From contig NZ_LNYZ01000044.1 of the NCBI RefSeq assembly GCF_001468065.1, positions 1 to 49,049 on the forward strand: a stretch of 49,049 bases of DNA. Reading direction: 5' to 3'. The notes under the pieces were generated by a model that did not search any database, was not told where the DNA came from, and worked only from the letters and a program-made list of their open reading frames with translations. This document shows positions 1 through 7,765 of the stretch, piece after piece. This DNA comes from Legionella steigerwaltii (GTDB lineage: Bacteria; Pseudomonadota; Gammaproteobacteria; Legionellales; Legionellaceae). The position numbers were made by a program, and so were the translations under genes. How positions within the stretch are numbered: the stretch's first letter is position 1; the number at the start of each line of letters is the position of its first letter.

Positions 1-80
1 TAAAATTATGAATTTTTTTAAGAAAAATGAGACTAAATATGCTGCATGGGAATAATCAACTTTTAGACGCCAGGGTAATA
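1..80. mobile_element. Putative end of an insertion sequence (left window edge)
   Basis: Bases 58-80 are the exact reverse complement of bases 48971-48993 at the other end of the window (23 identical bases), and the sequences then diverge toward each edge. This is how the left and right ends of one insertion sequence family behave: a shared terminal inverted repeat with different interiors. In the gene reading through this point, similarity to its paralogue at 988-2082 fades here. About 78-80 bp of the element lies inside each window end, which suits a draft assembly that broke at a repeated element. No transposase is visible and I do not recognise the family. Confidence 0.4.
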
Positions 81-795
81 TGGTATCTAGTGTTTCGGCT
101 TTAATAAATCCTTTCAAGAAACGCCCAGCAGCTCCCTGCACAATGACGATGCTCTGAAGATCTGTATCAACTCTTGGGCGCCAGTCATCTTCCTGTTTGG
201 CTCCTAAAATTACCGTTGTTTCATTATTTCCCTGAGCAAGATCAAAAATGTCCTCAACCCTTCTAAACTCTCCAGGTTCTTGCTGCCCATTAAGTAGATT
301 TTGATAATATTGAAATGCCGCAACATCAATATGTCTTGCCACTTGTGGAAGAATACTTACAGGGGGCAAACACGTGCTTGCAATTGCTCCATCTGCTCTG
401 ACAATCTGAAATCCTACCATGTATTCTTTAACGGTGTGTGGATCAGGTGAGGTCGAAAGCAAAGCAGAACTCTTAGGGTTGTGTATAAACTGAGCAATAT
501 CTAAAATAAAAGGTCTTTTGGCATAGACACCAGCACCAAATCTCCCATCTAACGCGATGTTTGCTACTTCTTTAAATCCTGACATCCCACGATGTACCCT
601 ATCTTTCTTGCTTGGCAAACTGTTTAATAACGCAGGGAACTCTAACCTTGCTTTTTTAACAGATACATGATGCATACCCTCCACATGGGGTGTTTTGAGA
701 GGTCCAAAAAGTTTTCCTACTCCGCCAGGGTTTGTAACAAGATGATGAAGCACTTTACGGTATGGGGTAACAACTCGAGTTGATTTGCCTAACAT
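1..795 (-). CDS. ADP-ribosyltransferase-like candidate effector, 3' end missing/interrupted (paralogue 1)
   Basis: This frame is open from an ATG at 795 to the left edge, 265 codons with no stop. GGAGG stands 9 bases before the ATG. It is a clear paralogue of the gene at 988-2082: both carry HRGM with Arg69, LLSTSPDPHTV with S114-T115-S116, EDIFDLAQGNNETT with Glu192, and a (D/E)(D/E)W.P block, all at identical residue numbers. The order Arg, Ser-Thr-Ser, Glu at these spacings resembles the R-S-E active site of ADP-ribosyltransferases; that is inference, with no biochemical support here. From about residue 239 the sequence no longer follows the paralogue and coincides with a putative insertion sequence end, so the native C-terminal third is probably lost. 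Legionella proteins of this kind without metabolic relatives are usually Dot/Icm substrates, but no secretion signal can be judged because the C terminus is absent. Confidence 0.7.
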   Translation of the reverse strand, partial: MLGKSTRVVTPYRKVLHHLVTNPGGVGKLFGPLKTPHVEGMHHVSVKKARLEFPALLNSLPSKKDRVHRGMSGFKEVANIALDGRFGAGVYAKRPFILDIAQFIHNPKSSALLSTSPDPHTVKEYMVGFQIVRADGAIASTCLPPVSILPQVARHIDVAAFQYYQNLLNGQQEPGEFRRVEDIFDLAQGNNETTVILGAKQEDDWRPRVDTDLQSIVIVQGAAGRFLKGFIKAETLDTILPWRLKVDYSHAAYLVSFFLKKFIIL

Positions 796-859
796 AATTT
801 GGCCCTCCGGTCTTATTTTAAGCCGATGCAAATATTTTAGTTAAATTGCTCACAGTTTA

Positions 860-885
860 ATCATAGCAGAGAAATTTATGTTTAA
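860..885 (-). promoter_or_regulatory. Possible promoter of paralogue 1
   Basis: On the minus strand a TATGAT box (860-865) is preceded by TTAAAC (880-885) with a short 14-base spacer. The block matches the region upstream of paralogue 2 (2149-2176), including the flanking AAATTTC and CTATGAT sequence, so it was probably duplicated together with the gene. The short spacer makes the exact -35 assignment uncertain. Confidence 0.35.
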
Positions 886-987
886 AAAATAGGCTGAATG
901 GATTGGTTTTATAGGCTGTATGATGAAATTTTTTAAGCCCCCAATGTGCTGGAGGCTTAGAAAAGGACTTTTGTCGAATAATTATGT

Positions 988-2082
988 TTATAGATGCAGT
1001 GAGCTATCAACAGTTGTCGGTGGGATTGGTATTTTTCCAGGAATTAATTCAGCTTCATGTGTTACATACTCCAAAAGCGGTTCAACAGCACCAATAGGAA
1101 TATCCTTAGGGACACCTCCCAATACTTTGGTTTTGCCAGTCGTTGTGAAATTATCTAAGAGCTCTTGATATTGAGAGGACCTCATCAGAGCACAAACATC
1201 GTCCATCGTTAAAATTCTACGGTCATCTGTTATTAATCCCAATTCTTGTGCACGCTTGTTCATTCTATCAAGATATTTGCCAAACATCGCTCCCTTACCA
1301 GAAGCTGTTGTGAAAAGCTCTAACGACATTAAATTTTTGCAAAAGTCTGGATTTGTAATGGTTACAACATCAAATGTTTCTCCCTCGGTTTTTGTAAAAC
1401 CCTGCAATATTCGTCCAGAAGCGTTTTTGACAAGTTTTAACGTATGAAGATGTCTGAGTGTTGGGTGCCACTCATCTTCTGGTGTAGCGCCCAAGACGGC
1501 AGTTGTTTCATTGTTTCCCTGAGCGAGATCAAAAATATCCTCACTTCGTGTTCGGTTCCCCAATTTTAATTGTTCGTCGATAATATCTTGGTAATGTTTA
1601 AAGTGCTCCACATCGATAAGACTTACTACTTGTGGATGAAGAATTACAGCGGGCATGCCTATTGTTGCAATGGCTCCTTTCGCTTTAATAAGCTGATATC
1701 CCACCATGTATTCTCTAACGGTATGTGGATCAGGTGAGGTCGATAGAAGCAATCTACTCTTTGGTTTCTCTATAAATTTAGCGATATTTAATGAAGGATT
1801 TCTCTGCTCATAATTCCCCTTACCAAATTTACCATGTCTTGCAATACTTTCTGGTTCGGCAAAACCTGCCATCCCTCGATGACGTAGATCCTTATCAGGG
1901 GATAAACTACCCAGCAGCTGCGTATAACCTGTCTTTTCCCTTGTTACGGGGATACCTTCAAACTTTGGTATTTGAGGTAGTTTACTGCTAAAAATTGTCC
2001 CTATGCCACTGCTGTGACTCACTTCCCCTAGAATGGTTTGGCCTAATGGAGTTCGACTTAACTGGCTGACTTTACCCTTCAT
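988..2082 (-). CDS. ADP-ribosyltransferase-like candidate effector (paralogue 2)
   Basis: This is a 364-aa protein with no signal peptide or membrane segment. I chose the ATG at 2082 because GAGGA lies 8 bases upstream and because it makes all motif positions coincide with paralogue 1; a TTG 27 bases further upstream has no ribosome site. HRGM (Arg69), LLSTSPDP (S114-T115-S116) and GNNETTAVLGA (Glu192) follow the R-S-E order of ADP-ribosyltransferases, where Arg and Ser line the NAD pocket and Glu is catalytic. The residue two before Glu192 is Asn, so the E-x-E form typical of arginine-specific enzymes is absent. The C-terminal part (about 240-364), with RRILTMDD and LLEYV, is shared with the third paralogue at 19977-21020. 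Its target is unknown. It lies downstream of the HEPN-motif gene on the same strand but has its own promoter-like sequence. ART assignment is inference; homology among the three copies is seen directly. Confidence 0.75.
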   Translation of the reverse strand: MKGKVSQLSRTPLGQTILGEVSHSSGIGTIFSSKLPQIPKFEGIPVTREKTGYTQLLGSLSPDKDLRHRGMAGFAEPESIARHGKFGKGNYEQRNPSLNIAKFIEKPKSRLLLSTSPDPHTVREYMVGYQLIKAKGAIATIGMPAVILHPQVVSLIDVEHFKHYQDIIDEQLKLGNRTRSEDIFDLAQGNNETTAVLGATPEDEWHPTLRHLHTLKLVKNASGRILQGFTKTEGETFDVVTITNPDFCKNLMSLELFTTASGKGAMFGKYLDRMNKRAQELGLITDDRRILTMDDVCALMRSSQYQELLDNFTTTGKTKVLGGVPKDIPIGAVEPLLEYVTHEAELIPGKIPIPPTTVDSSLHL

Positions 2083-2148
2083 GATTTGGATCCTCGTGGT
2101 ATATTTCAAGCATAAATAATTAAATTTAGTTTAACTGTTTCTTATTTG

Positions 2149-2176
2149 ATCATAGCACAGGGAAATTTTTGTTCAA
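2149..2176 (-). promoter_or_regulatory. Sigma70-like promoter of ART-like paralogue 2
   Basis: On the minus strand TTGAAC (2171-2176) and TATGAT (2149-2154) are separated by 16 bases, about 70 bases before the chosen ATG at 2082. Much of this block is conserved upstream of paralogue 1, which supports a functional role. Confidence 0.5.
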
Positions 2177-2270
2177 AAAATAGGCTGGGTTATTCCATAA
2201 ATGAAATTAAGAGTAGTTTATGTGGAAACTATCGATAGTCTCTTGTTGAGACAATGTACACAGGAACCTT

Positions 2271-2290
2271 AGCCTGAGTATTCTCAGGCT
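2271..2290. terminator. Stem-loop downstream of the HEPN-motif gene
   Basis: AGCCTGAG (2271-2278) and CTCAGGCT (2283-2290) form a perfect 8-bp stem with a 4-base loop just past the stop of the gene at 2307-4955. No T-run follows on the minus strand, so it may be a processing or weak termination signal rather than a full intrinsic terminator. Confidence 0.4.
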
Positions 2291-2306
2291 TACCGGTTTT
2301 GCTTTG

Positions 2307-4955
2307 CTATGCGTAGCCTAAAGTATCATAGGCTGCGGATGGAGAGTCTTCTGCTTCCATCGCAGCTGTAGAATGATTAAAAATACTTTTACTAACTAAT
2401 ACAGATAGTTTTTTAGCAGATTCTGGTGTTCCAGAAGATTCTGTTTTTTCTGTTGCAACAGCACCCACTGGGGCAGAACCGGGTGGTGCTTGCAGAGTAC
2501 GATTTCTTGTCATTGCCTCTTTTATCTGGAGCAAATCAGGTAATAATTCAAAAATCAGTTCAATAATTTTCGGTGCCAGTACCTTTTGATGGTGAAATGC
2601 AGAAGGCGAATCTTTATTTAAATCAAAGTCTTGGGTTTCTGTTAAAGGATCCCCATGCTCTATATAATTTCTCAAATTTCTTAATGATTCATAGCGTACA
2701 GTCAAGTACTTTGAAACTTGGGCTTCAGTATACCCTTTAATCGTATCAAGATGCTGTAAGAGTTGACCGGCATTATATTCCAGCGCATCACTTAATTGAT
2801 GGTTAGAAACTAACAGTTGCACGAGATCAGGTTGTCCATGCCTGGCATGATATAAATCACATTCTTGCATATTTTTTTGAGGCTGCCCGTGAATAAGATA
2901 CCCACATTCCTCCAAAAATTCGTGCATGTTGCTTAAGGCTTCAATAGCGGCATTGACCCTTTTCAATGGAGTAAGCGTATGCTCAAGAGCCGGAGGAGCA
3001 GTAAATTGTCTGGCAAGTTGACGCATATGGTCTAATCCAACAAAAACGTTTTCTCTTTTCAATTTACGTAAATTTGCTGTAGCCTTTTCTTGCATACGTT
3101 TCTGTTGTCGTTCCGCCTCTGTGGTTCGTGGTTTTGCGGCGACATTCAGGAGTATTTGCGCCATTCTTTTATAGTGTGATTCATGCTCCGTTTTTTTGAG
3201 TTTAGCGAAAGGTTGTACTATTTCACCTAACCTTTTTTTATTAGGTACGTCCGTTGTCCCATCAAAAAGTGCACGACACTCTGTAATGATTTCTTGTTGA
3301 TCGGGAATAGTAACTAACCCTTGTTTGAGTAAACCATTAAATAGTGTAAAAAATTCATCTTCTTCTTGTTGAGATATTCTTCGTTCAGAAGCTTCGACAA
3401 CAACCTCTTCTTTACCTTTCGCTTTTTCTTGGGCTACTTGAAAACGTTCTTGTTCCGCTTTTAATACGCGTGCCCAATAATTCTTGGGATCCTCTTTATA
3501 GGTGCCATAGATTTTTTGACGTGCTTCAATAAACTTCATAACTCTTACGAATAGGCTGTACATTTCTACTGTAGCCATTTTTTCCAGCCTGCCTTTATCC
3601 TTTAGCAAGTTATCGATAATAAATTTATTATTTCCTTCATCTTGGTGGCAAATGCCATCGCGTATGGCGATTAAAGCACGAAAATCAATTGTTTCATCAA
3701 ACTCCGTAAAATCGGATTTTTTTCCAGTTAACAATTCACCTATTCGTTGAAATCTTCGTAACATCGCATGTTGTCCGGCTTTCGTTGAGAGGTCGAGTCT
3801 TCTGCGATATTGTTCACTCGGAGATGACGTCGAAATTAAAATTTTTATGCCGGATGAGAATGTATCTACGCCTTTTTGATCATATGTTTCTCGGTCAAAA
3901 TAGTTAACCAGATTGAGCAAATCAATTAAGTATTTAGTTTCTAAAAAGTAACGAGTTATCGCTTTTACATTAGGCAAAACCAGTGGTCTAACTGTTGTGA
4001 GGGCAGTAGGTTGCAGCTCTTTAGTGAGAAGCGATGTAAAGAACACATTCAAAGCATCCAGTTCACTCAATACAGATGGGATTGCCTCTTCAATGAGTTC
4101 TTCTCTCTCAGAATTTTCTTGAAAAAGTGATTGTTCGGCGTCATCAAAATGCAAATCAGTTAATTTTTTTTCTAGCGAGAGAAGAAAAATCATGTTCGGT
4201 GATGTTTTTGCTGTTGCACCACCAAGTTGTTCGAGGGTTATCCAGCTTAAAGGCGCAAGTAAGGTCTTATATTTGCCACGCAATGATCCGGATAAGTTAC
4301 TAATAATGATAGAAAACTTGGTCATACATTCTCTTATATAATCAATACGTTGATAATAGAGAACTTCTCTTTCAAAGGGACTCAGTTGGCATTCAACAAA
4401 CGTAGAGTCGTGTAAGTTTTTATGATAATGCGCTAGATGTCTTATTATATGTAAAAGGCATATGAGCCGCTTAATATCAGATTGGGCATTTTCTTGATCG
4501 GTAAGGAATTCATTTTTTAAGGGGAGTTTATTAAATAAGGCATCAATCGATGTGCATGCCTTCATATATTCAGCATTTGAATGAGCAGCTATTTTATAAA
4601 CAGCTTGGCTTAGCAGCTGCATCCATACTGGCTTTAGAAGCTTGTTTGCGTTGGCATTTGCCTTTTCAAGTAGAAAATGTAGCGTATAATTCTGATTCAC
4701 TATTGTATAATCAATAGGGCTAAAGCCATTTTCTTTGATGTTCACATCCAAAGAAAGTGCTTCTCTGCTTCTGATCAATACAGTCAACAACTCGGTAAGG
4801 GCTGTATCTTCAGTGACGCAGTTTTCGCACCCGTGTAGCAGAGCTTTGTTGTATTGTTTCTGATGAATTAACTCCAAAATCAACTTATGTTTTTCTGTTG
4901 TTTTTATTTGACCTATTTCAGCAATTAAATTGTCGTGTGCTTCTTGTGTAGGCAT
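2307..4955 (-). CDS. Large candidate effector with ankyrin-like and two HEPN-like motifs
   Basis: This 882-aa protein is not one I recognise by name. Near the N terminus, DVNIKENGFSPIDYTI followed by HFLLEKANANAN reads like one ankyrin repeat. Two segments carry the R-x4-H signature of HEPN domains inside helical contexts: RDGICH at about residues 432-437 and RNYIEHG at about 762-768, the second followed by a helix ending IIELIFELLPDLLQIK as in many HEPN proteins. HEPN proteins are often RNases, but the motif alone does not prove activity. A charged, probably coiled-coil stretch (about 500-640) lies between them. The C terminus is polar and acidic (MEAEDSPSAA), as in many Dot/Icm substrates. 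I prefer the second ATG (4955), 8 bases from GAGG; the ATG at 4961 is only 2 bases away. It is divergent from pirin. Confidence 0.75.
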   Translation of the reverse strand: MPTQEAHDNLIAEIGQIKTTEKHKLILELIHQKQYNKALLHGCENCVTEDTALTELLTVLIRSREALSLDVNIKENGFSPIDYTIVNQNYTLHFLLEKANANANKLLKPVWMQLLSQAVYKIAAHSNAEYMKACTSIDALFNKLPLKNEFLTDQENAQSDIKRLICLLHIIRHLAHYHKNLHDSTFVECQLSPFEREVLYYQRIDYIRECMTKFSIIISNLSGSLRGKYKTLLAPLSWITLEQLGGATAKTSPNMIFLLSLEKKLTDLHFDDAEQSLFQENSEREELIEEAIPSVLSELDALNVFFTSLLTKELQPTALTTVRPLVLPNVKAITRYFLETKYLIDLLNLVNYFDRETYDQKGVDTFSSGIKILISTSSPSEQYRRRLDLSTKAGQHAMLRRFQRIGELLTGKKSDFTEFDETIDFRALIAIRDGICHQDEGNNKFIIDNLLKDKGRLEKMATVEMYSLFVRVMKFIEARQKIYGTYKEDPKNYWARVLKAEQERFQVAQEKAKGKEEVVVEASERRISQQEEDEFFTLFNGLLKQGLVTIPDQQEIITECRALFDGTTDVPNKKRLGEIVQPFAKLKKTEHESHYKRMAQILLNVAAKPRTTEAERQQKRMQEKATANLRKLKRENVFVGLDHMRQLARQFTAPPALEHTLTPLKRVNAAIEALSNMHEFLEECGYLIHGQPQKNMQECDLYHARHGQPDLVQLLVSNHQLSDALEYNAGQLLQHLDTIKGYTEAQVSKYLTVRYESLRNLRNYIEHGDPLTETQDFDLNKDSPSAFHHQKVLAPKIIELIFELLPDLLQIKEAMTRNRTLQAPPGSAPVGAVATEKTESSGTPESAKKLSVLVSKSIFNHSTAAMEAEDSPSAAYDTLGYA

Positions 4956-5237
4956 CAACATTACCTCGAGCTAATTGTTGTTTTTTTACGCTTTTGTTTT
5001 ATTTAATGCGATCAAGAATTAAATAATATTCAATATGATCAATTGATGAATGTATGATGCAATAAATTTATTTTCAAGGTTTATTTTTGTTTCTAGGTGT
5101 AGATCATGAGAGCTTAGTGATAAAAAGATGATTTCAGGCCATGATTAATATCTATATCGTCTGATAGATTTTGGACTATGCTATATAGCAGTGATCTGGA
5201 AATTAATGTTTTTCGTTAGTTAACATGGAGTGTATTC

Positions 5238-6065
5238 ATGAGCGAAATTAAAGTAGAGCGATTAATCAAAGGTATCCTGGTACGTGAAGGTGCTGGAGTG
5301 AAATTACATCGCTATATTGGTATCGAGAGAAGCAATGATTTCGAGCCTCTTCTCTTGCTCGATTATTTCAACAGCACTGATCCTTTGGATTATATGGCAG
5401 GGTTTCCTTCTCATCCTCATCGTGGTTTTGAAACAATTACTTATTTGCTCGATGGGAGTATTACCCATGAAGACAATAAAGGGCATAAAGGAGTTATTAC
5501 TGCCGGAGACGTGCAATGGATGACCGCCGGAAAAGGAATTATTCATTCAGAAATGCCCTCAAGCAATGGCCAATTGCATGGTTTTCAGCTGTGGTTAAAT
5601 CTACCTGCATCAGAGAAAATGCGAGCCCCTCGTTATCAAGAAATGCAAAGTGCTCAGTTGCCCGTGGAAACAAATGACTCAGGTGGTCAAATCAAAGTAA
5701 TTGCTGGCCAGACCGATAAGGGGACCATTTCACCAATTACCGGTATTGCCACTCAACCTTTATTATTCGATATTATTTTGCCGCCCGGTGCGAGCATACA
5801 ACAACATATTCCCAATGATTATCAAGCGATCCTTCTTGTTATTTCAGGAACTGTTCGTATCGGAGAACAGTTAGTACAACATGATACTTTAGCAAAACTT
5901 AGTGCTGGGGAAGTTTTGCTTTTGAAAAGTGAGACGGCAAGTCAATGCATCTTGATCGCAGCCGCCAGAATTCATGAACCTATTACTCGTCATGGACCTT
6001 TTGTAATGAATACTCAGGAGGAAATAATACAAGCAATGGATGATTTTCGCAGTGGTCGATTTTGA
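5238..6065 (+). CDS. Pirin family cupin protein
   Basis: This is a 275-aa pirin-type double cupin. The first cupin carries the metal ligands in HPHRGFET (His59, His61) and GIIHSEMP (His103, Glu105), the pattern of iron-binding pirins and bacterial quercetinase-like YhaK/YhhW proteins. Family members range from transcription cofactors to quercetin 2,3-dioxygenase, so the metal site is secure but the substrate is not. The length is close to the family norm. The ATG has GGAG 8 bases upstream. It is divergently arranged with the HEPN-motif gene and followed by two unrecognised genes on the same strand after a 90-bp gap. No T-rich terminator is visible between. Confidence 0.93.
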   Translation: MSEIKVERLIKGILVREGAGVKLHRYIGIERSNDFEPLLLLDYFNSTDPLDYMAGFPSHPHRGFETITYLLDGSITHEDNKGHKGVITAGDVQWMTAGKGIIHSEMPSSNGQLHGFQLWLNLPASEKMRAPRYQEMQSAQLPVETNDSGGQIKVIAGQTDKGTISPITGIATQPLLFDIILPPGASIQQHIPNDYQAILLVISGTVRIGEQLVQHDTLAKLSAGEVLLLKSETASQCILIAAARIHEPITRHGPFVMNTQEEIIQAMDDFRSGRF

Positions 6066-6155
6066 TTTTTGTGATCGATCGCAATTTACTGATTAAGAAA
6101 TTTTACTAAAAATTGGTCTAAAATTGGATTATTAGGTTGTAGAAAAGGCAAGTGA

Positions 6156-6524
6156 ATGGGAGTAAAACCTGTGCACCCAAGAAAAGAGCAATCTGCCAAA
6201 GAAATCTATAGGATTGTAGATCAATACTGTGAAGCAAACATGCATAGTAAATACCGATCAAGTTCAGCTATATCTCTAGTTTTGGGTATCTCGGATGTTG
6301 ATGCTCAGAAATTGATCCATAAAATCCTGATGGCTTTACCTGATTGCTTTTTTTATTTGGCAAAACCAGAGCGCATTAGCGAGATGGTAAGTTTTATTGC
6401 GCAACAGTATTTGCTTTTTCAAGCTCAGGAAAATGTTAATGATGAGTTATTCCCTAACTTACTTATTAATTTTGTGGACAACTTAGTCGAAGAAATCATG
6501 CTTCGTTATTTTTCATATAATTGA
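6156..6524 (+). CDS. Hypothetical protein, 122 aa
   Basis: I do not recognise this protein. It is a small, soluble, mostly helical sequence without signal peptide or membrane segment. It opens with a basic, proline-containing stretch (VHPRKEQ) and continues with amphipathic helices; LISKIL-like and NLVEEIMLRYF segments suggest a helical bundle. A start at the ATG is supported only by a weak AAAGG upstream. It ends 11 bases before the next gene, so the two are probably co-transcribed. Confidence 0.6.
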   Translation: MGVKPVHPRKEQSAKEIYRIVDQYCEANMHSKYRSSSAISLVLGISDVDAQKLIHKILMALPDCFFYLAKPERISEMVSFIAQQYLLFQAQENVNDELFPNLLINFVDNLVEEIMLRYFSYN

Positions 6525-6535
6525 CCAGGTGATTT

Positions 6536-7639
6536 ATGACACGAGAAGAAATAATTCAAGGAACAGGACTTAGCAGCGAAGATCTGGATGCATTATTTTT
6601 GCTGAATAAGTTAATGCCAGCAGATAACCCTGGTCAGGATTTAGAGTTAACCGGTAAAGAAAAAGAGAAGGTCGTTGCTTTTTTAGAAAAAGCGATTGGT
6701 AATATGGATTTAAACGGGCAAATCTTGGAGTTAGGAAAACTGAAAGAGCAAGATACTGGGATCAGATTTGCTGTGATTCGGACGCTGAGAAATCTAACTT
6801 TTAAATCAAGATATTGGCATGAAACTCATTTTGATGATCATGATAAAACCACACCTCCCAAATTAGGTGCTTTAGCTGATCTAGGATCACTTGCTCAGGA
6901 TTTAGCGGTATTCGAATCATCTGGCATCATCAGGGAAAGCTCTCTTTTATCCCAGCTTTATCATGATGCTCAGTGGGCATTATGGTCAGGTTATTCTAAA
7001 AATCTTGATCTTTCTTCTAATCTTAAGACGATGGCTTTTGAGATTAAAGCGACAAAAGTTGGGGCGCCTATGTTTTTCCAAACAAAAAATCAAAAAGATG
7101 CATTCAACTTGGTTGAATTTCTTTATAGCGAGGAATTTCGGATTAAATTGGATAAGTTAATTGAACGTGACGAAACAAAAGAATTTTTAAAAGAACATTT
7201 AGGTGATGATTGGCTACAGCAGTTGGAAAATAAATTTGGGATAATTCAACGTGAAATTCATGATGCACAGCTAATAGGTCCCGCTCATCAAGAGCTGGTG
7301 CATCAGGATACTTCGGCTCAAGAACTTTTTCGTGCAGAAGATAAAAGTCCAGTGACCCTTATTTGCTCTCCATTTGTCGGCAATTGTACTATGGCTGTTG
7401 TTAGGGAGTTAAATACTCAGATTATGCAGGAGTTGCAAAATAAGGGGGTGACGGAAAACCCTTCTTCTTTGTTGCAATTACCTGTTAATGACGAAGTGGG
7501 CGCATTATCTCCTTCCCGTTTTATCGATGCACTGGATAAATGGGGCGCTTTAGAGCGAATACCTAAATCAGCTATGATGAAAGAGCGTTTGAGTGGTACT
7601 AAAGATGAAAGTGAAGGTGAGCATCCTCAGCCCAAGTGA
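6536..7639 (+). CDS. Hypothetical protein, 367 aa, possible effector
   Basis: This protein has no family I can name. It is hydrophilic, with no signal peptide. The N-terminal 60 residues look like a helical domain (TREEIIQGTGLSSEDLDALFLL), followed by a region rich in charged helices (LYSEEFRIKLDKLIERDETKEF). The C terminus is polar and charged (KDESEGEHPQPK), compatible with, but not proof of, Dot/Icm export. AGGTGA lies 5 bases before the ATG. It is the second gene after the 122-aa gene, and its stop is followed at once by a family A repeat that separates it from a convergent peptidase gene. Confidence 0.65.
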   Translation: MTREEIIQGTGLSSEDLDALFLLNKLMPADNPGQDLELTGKEKEKVVAFLEKAIGNMDLNGQILELGKLKEQDTGIRFAVIRTLRNLTFKSRYWHETHFDDHDKTTPPKLGALADLGSLAQDLAVFESSGIIRESSLLSQLYHDAQWALWSGYSKNLDLSSNLKTMAFEIKATKVGAPMFFQTKNQKDAFNLVEFLYSEEFRIKLDKLIERDETKEFLKEHLGDDWLQQLENKFGIIQREIHDAQLIGPAHQELVHQDTSAQELFRAEDKSPVTLICSPFVGNCTMAVVRELNTQIMQELQNKGVTENPSSLLQLPVNDEVGALSPSRFIDALDKWGALERIPKSAMMKERLSGTKDESEGEHPQPK

Positions 7640-7648
7640 TAGAAAGAG

Positions 7649-7765
7649 CCCTCACCCCCAGCCCCTCTCCCGCAAGCGGGAGAGGGGAGATTATTTTTAG
7701 ATTCTCCCACGCAAGCACTACAGATTCCCTTCTCCCACTTGTGGGAGAAGGGCTAGGGATGAGAG
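7649..7765. repeat. Family A palindromic repeat, copy 1 (double hairpin)
   Basis: Two perfect hairpins lie here: a 12-bp stem with AA loop at 7662-7687 (CCCCTCTCCCGC and its complement) and a second at 7727-7752 (CCCTTCTCCCAC and its complement). Outer arms (CCCTCACC near 7649 and GGGATGAG near 7756) are also roughly complementary. The element fills the gap between two convergent genes and may end transcription from both sides. Confidence 0.85.

Noticed and set aside
2120..2134. TTAA-N7-TTAA direct repeat upstream of ART-like paralogue 2, resembling the Legionella PmrA box spacing
   Set aside because: It lies between the -10 box and the start codon, not at or above the -35, the flanking bases fit poorly, and it is not kept in front of paralogue 1; AT-rich DNA gives such matches by chance.
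7649..7765. Regular palindromic repeats considered as a CRISPR array
   Set aside because: There are only two different hairpins, without equal spacers or cas genes; they match the dispersed family A element elsewhere in the window.
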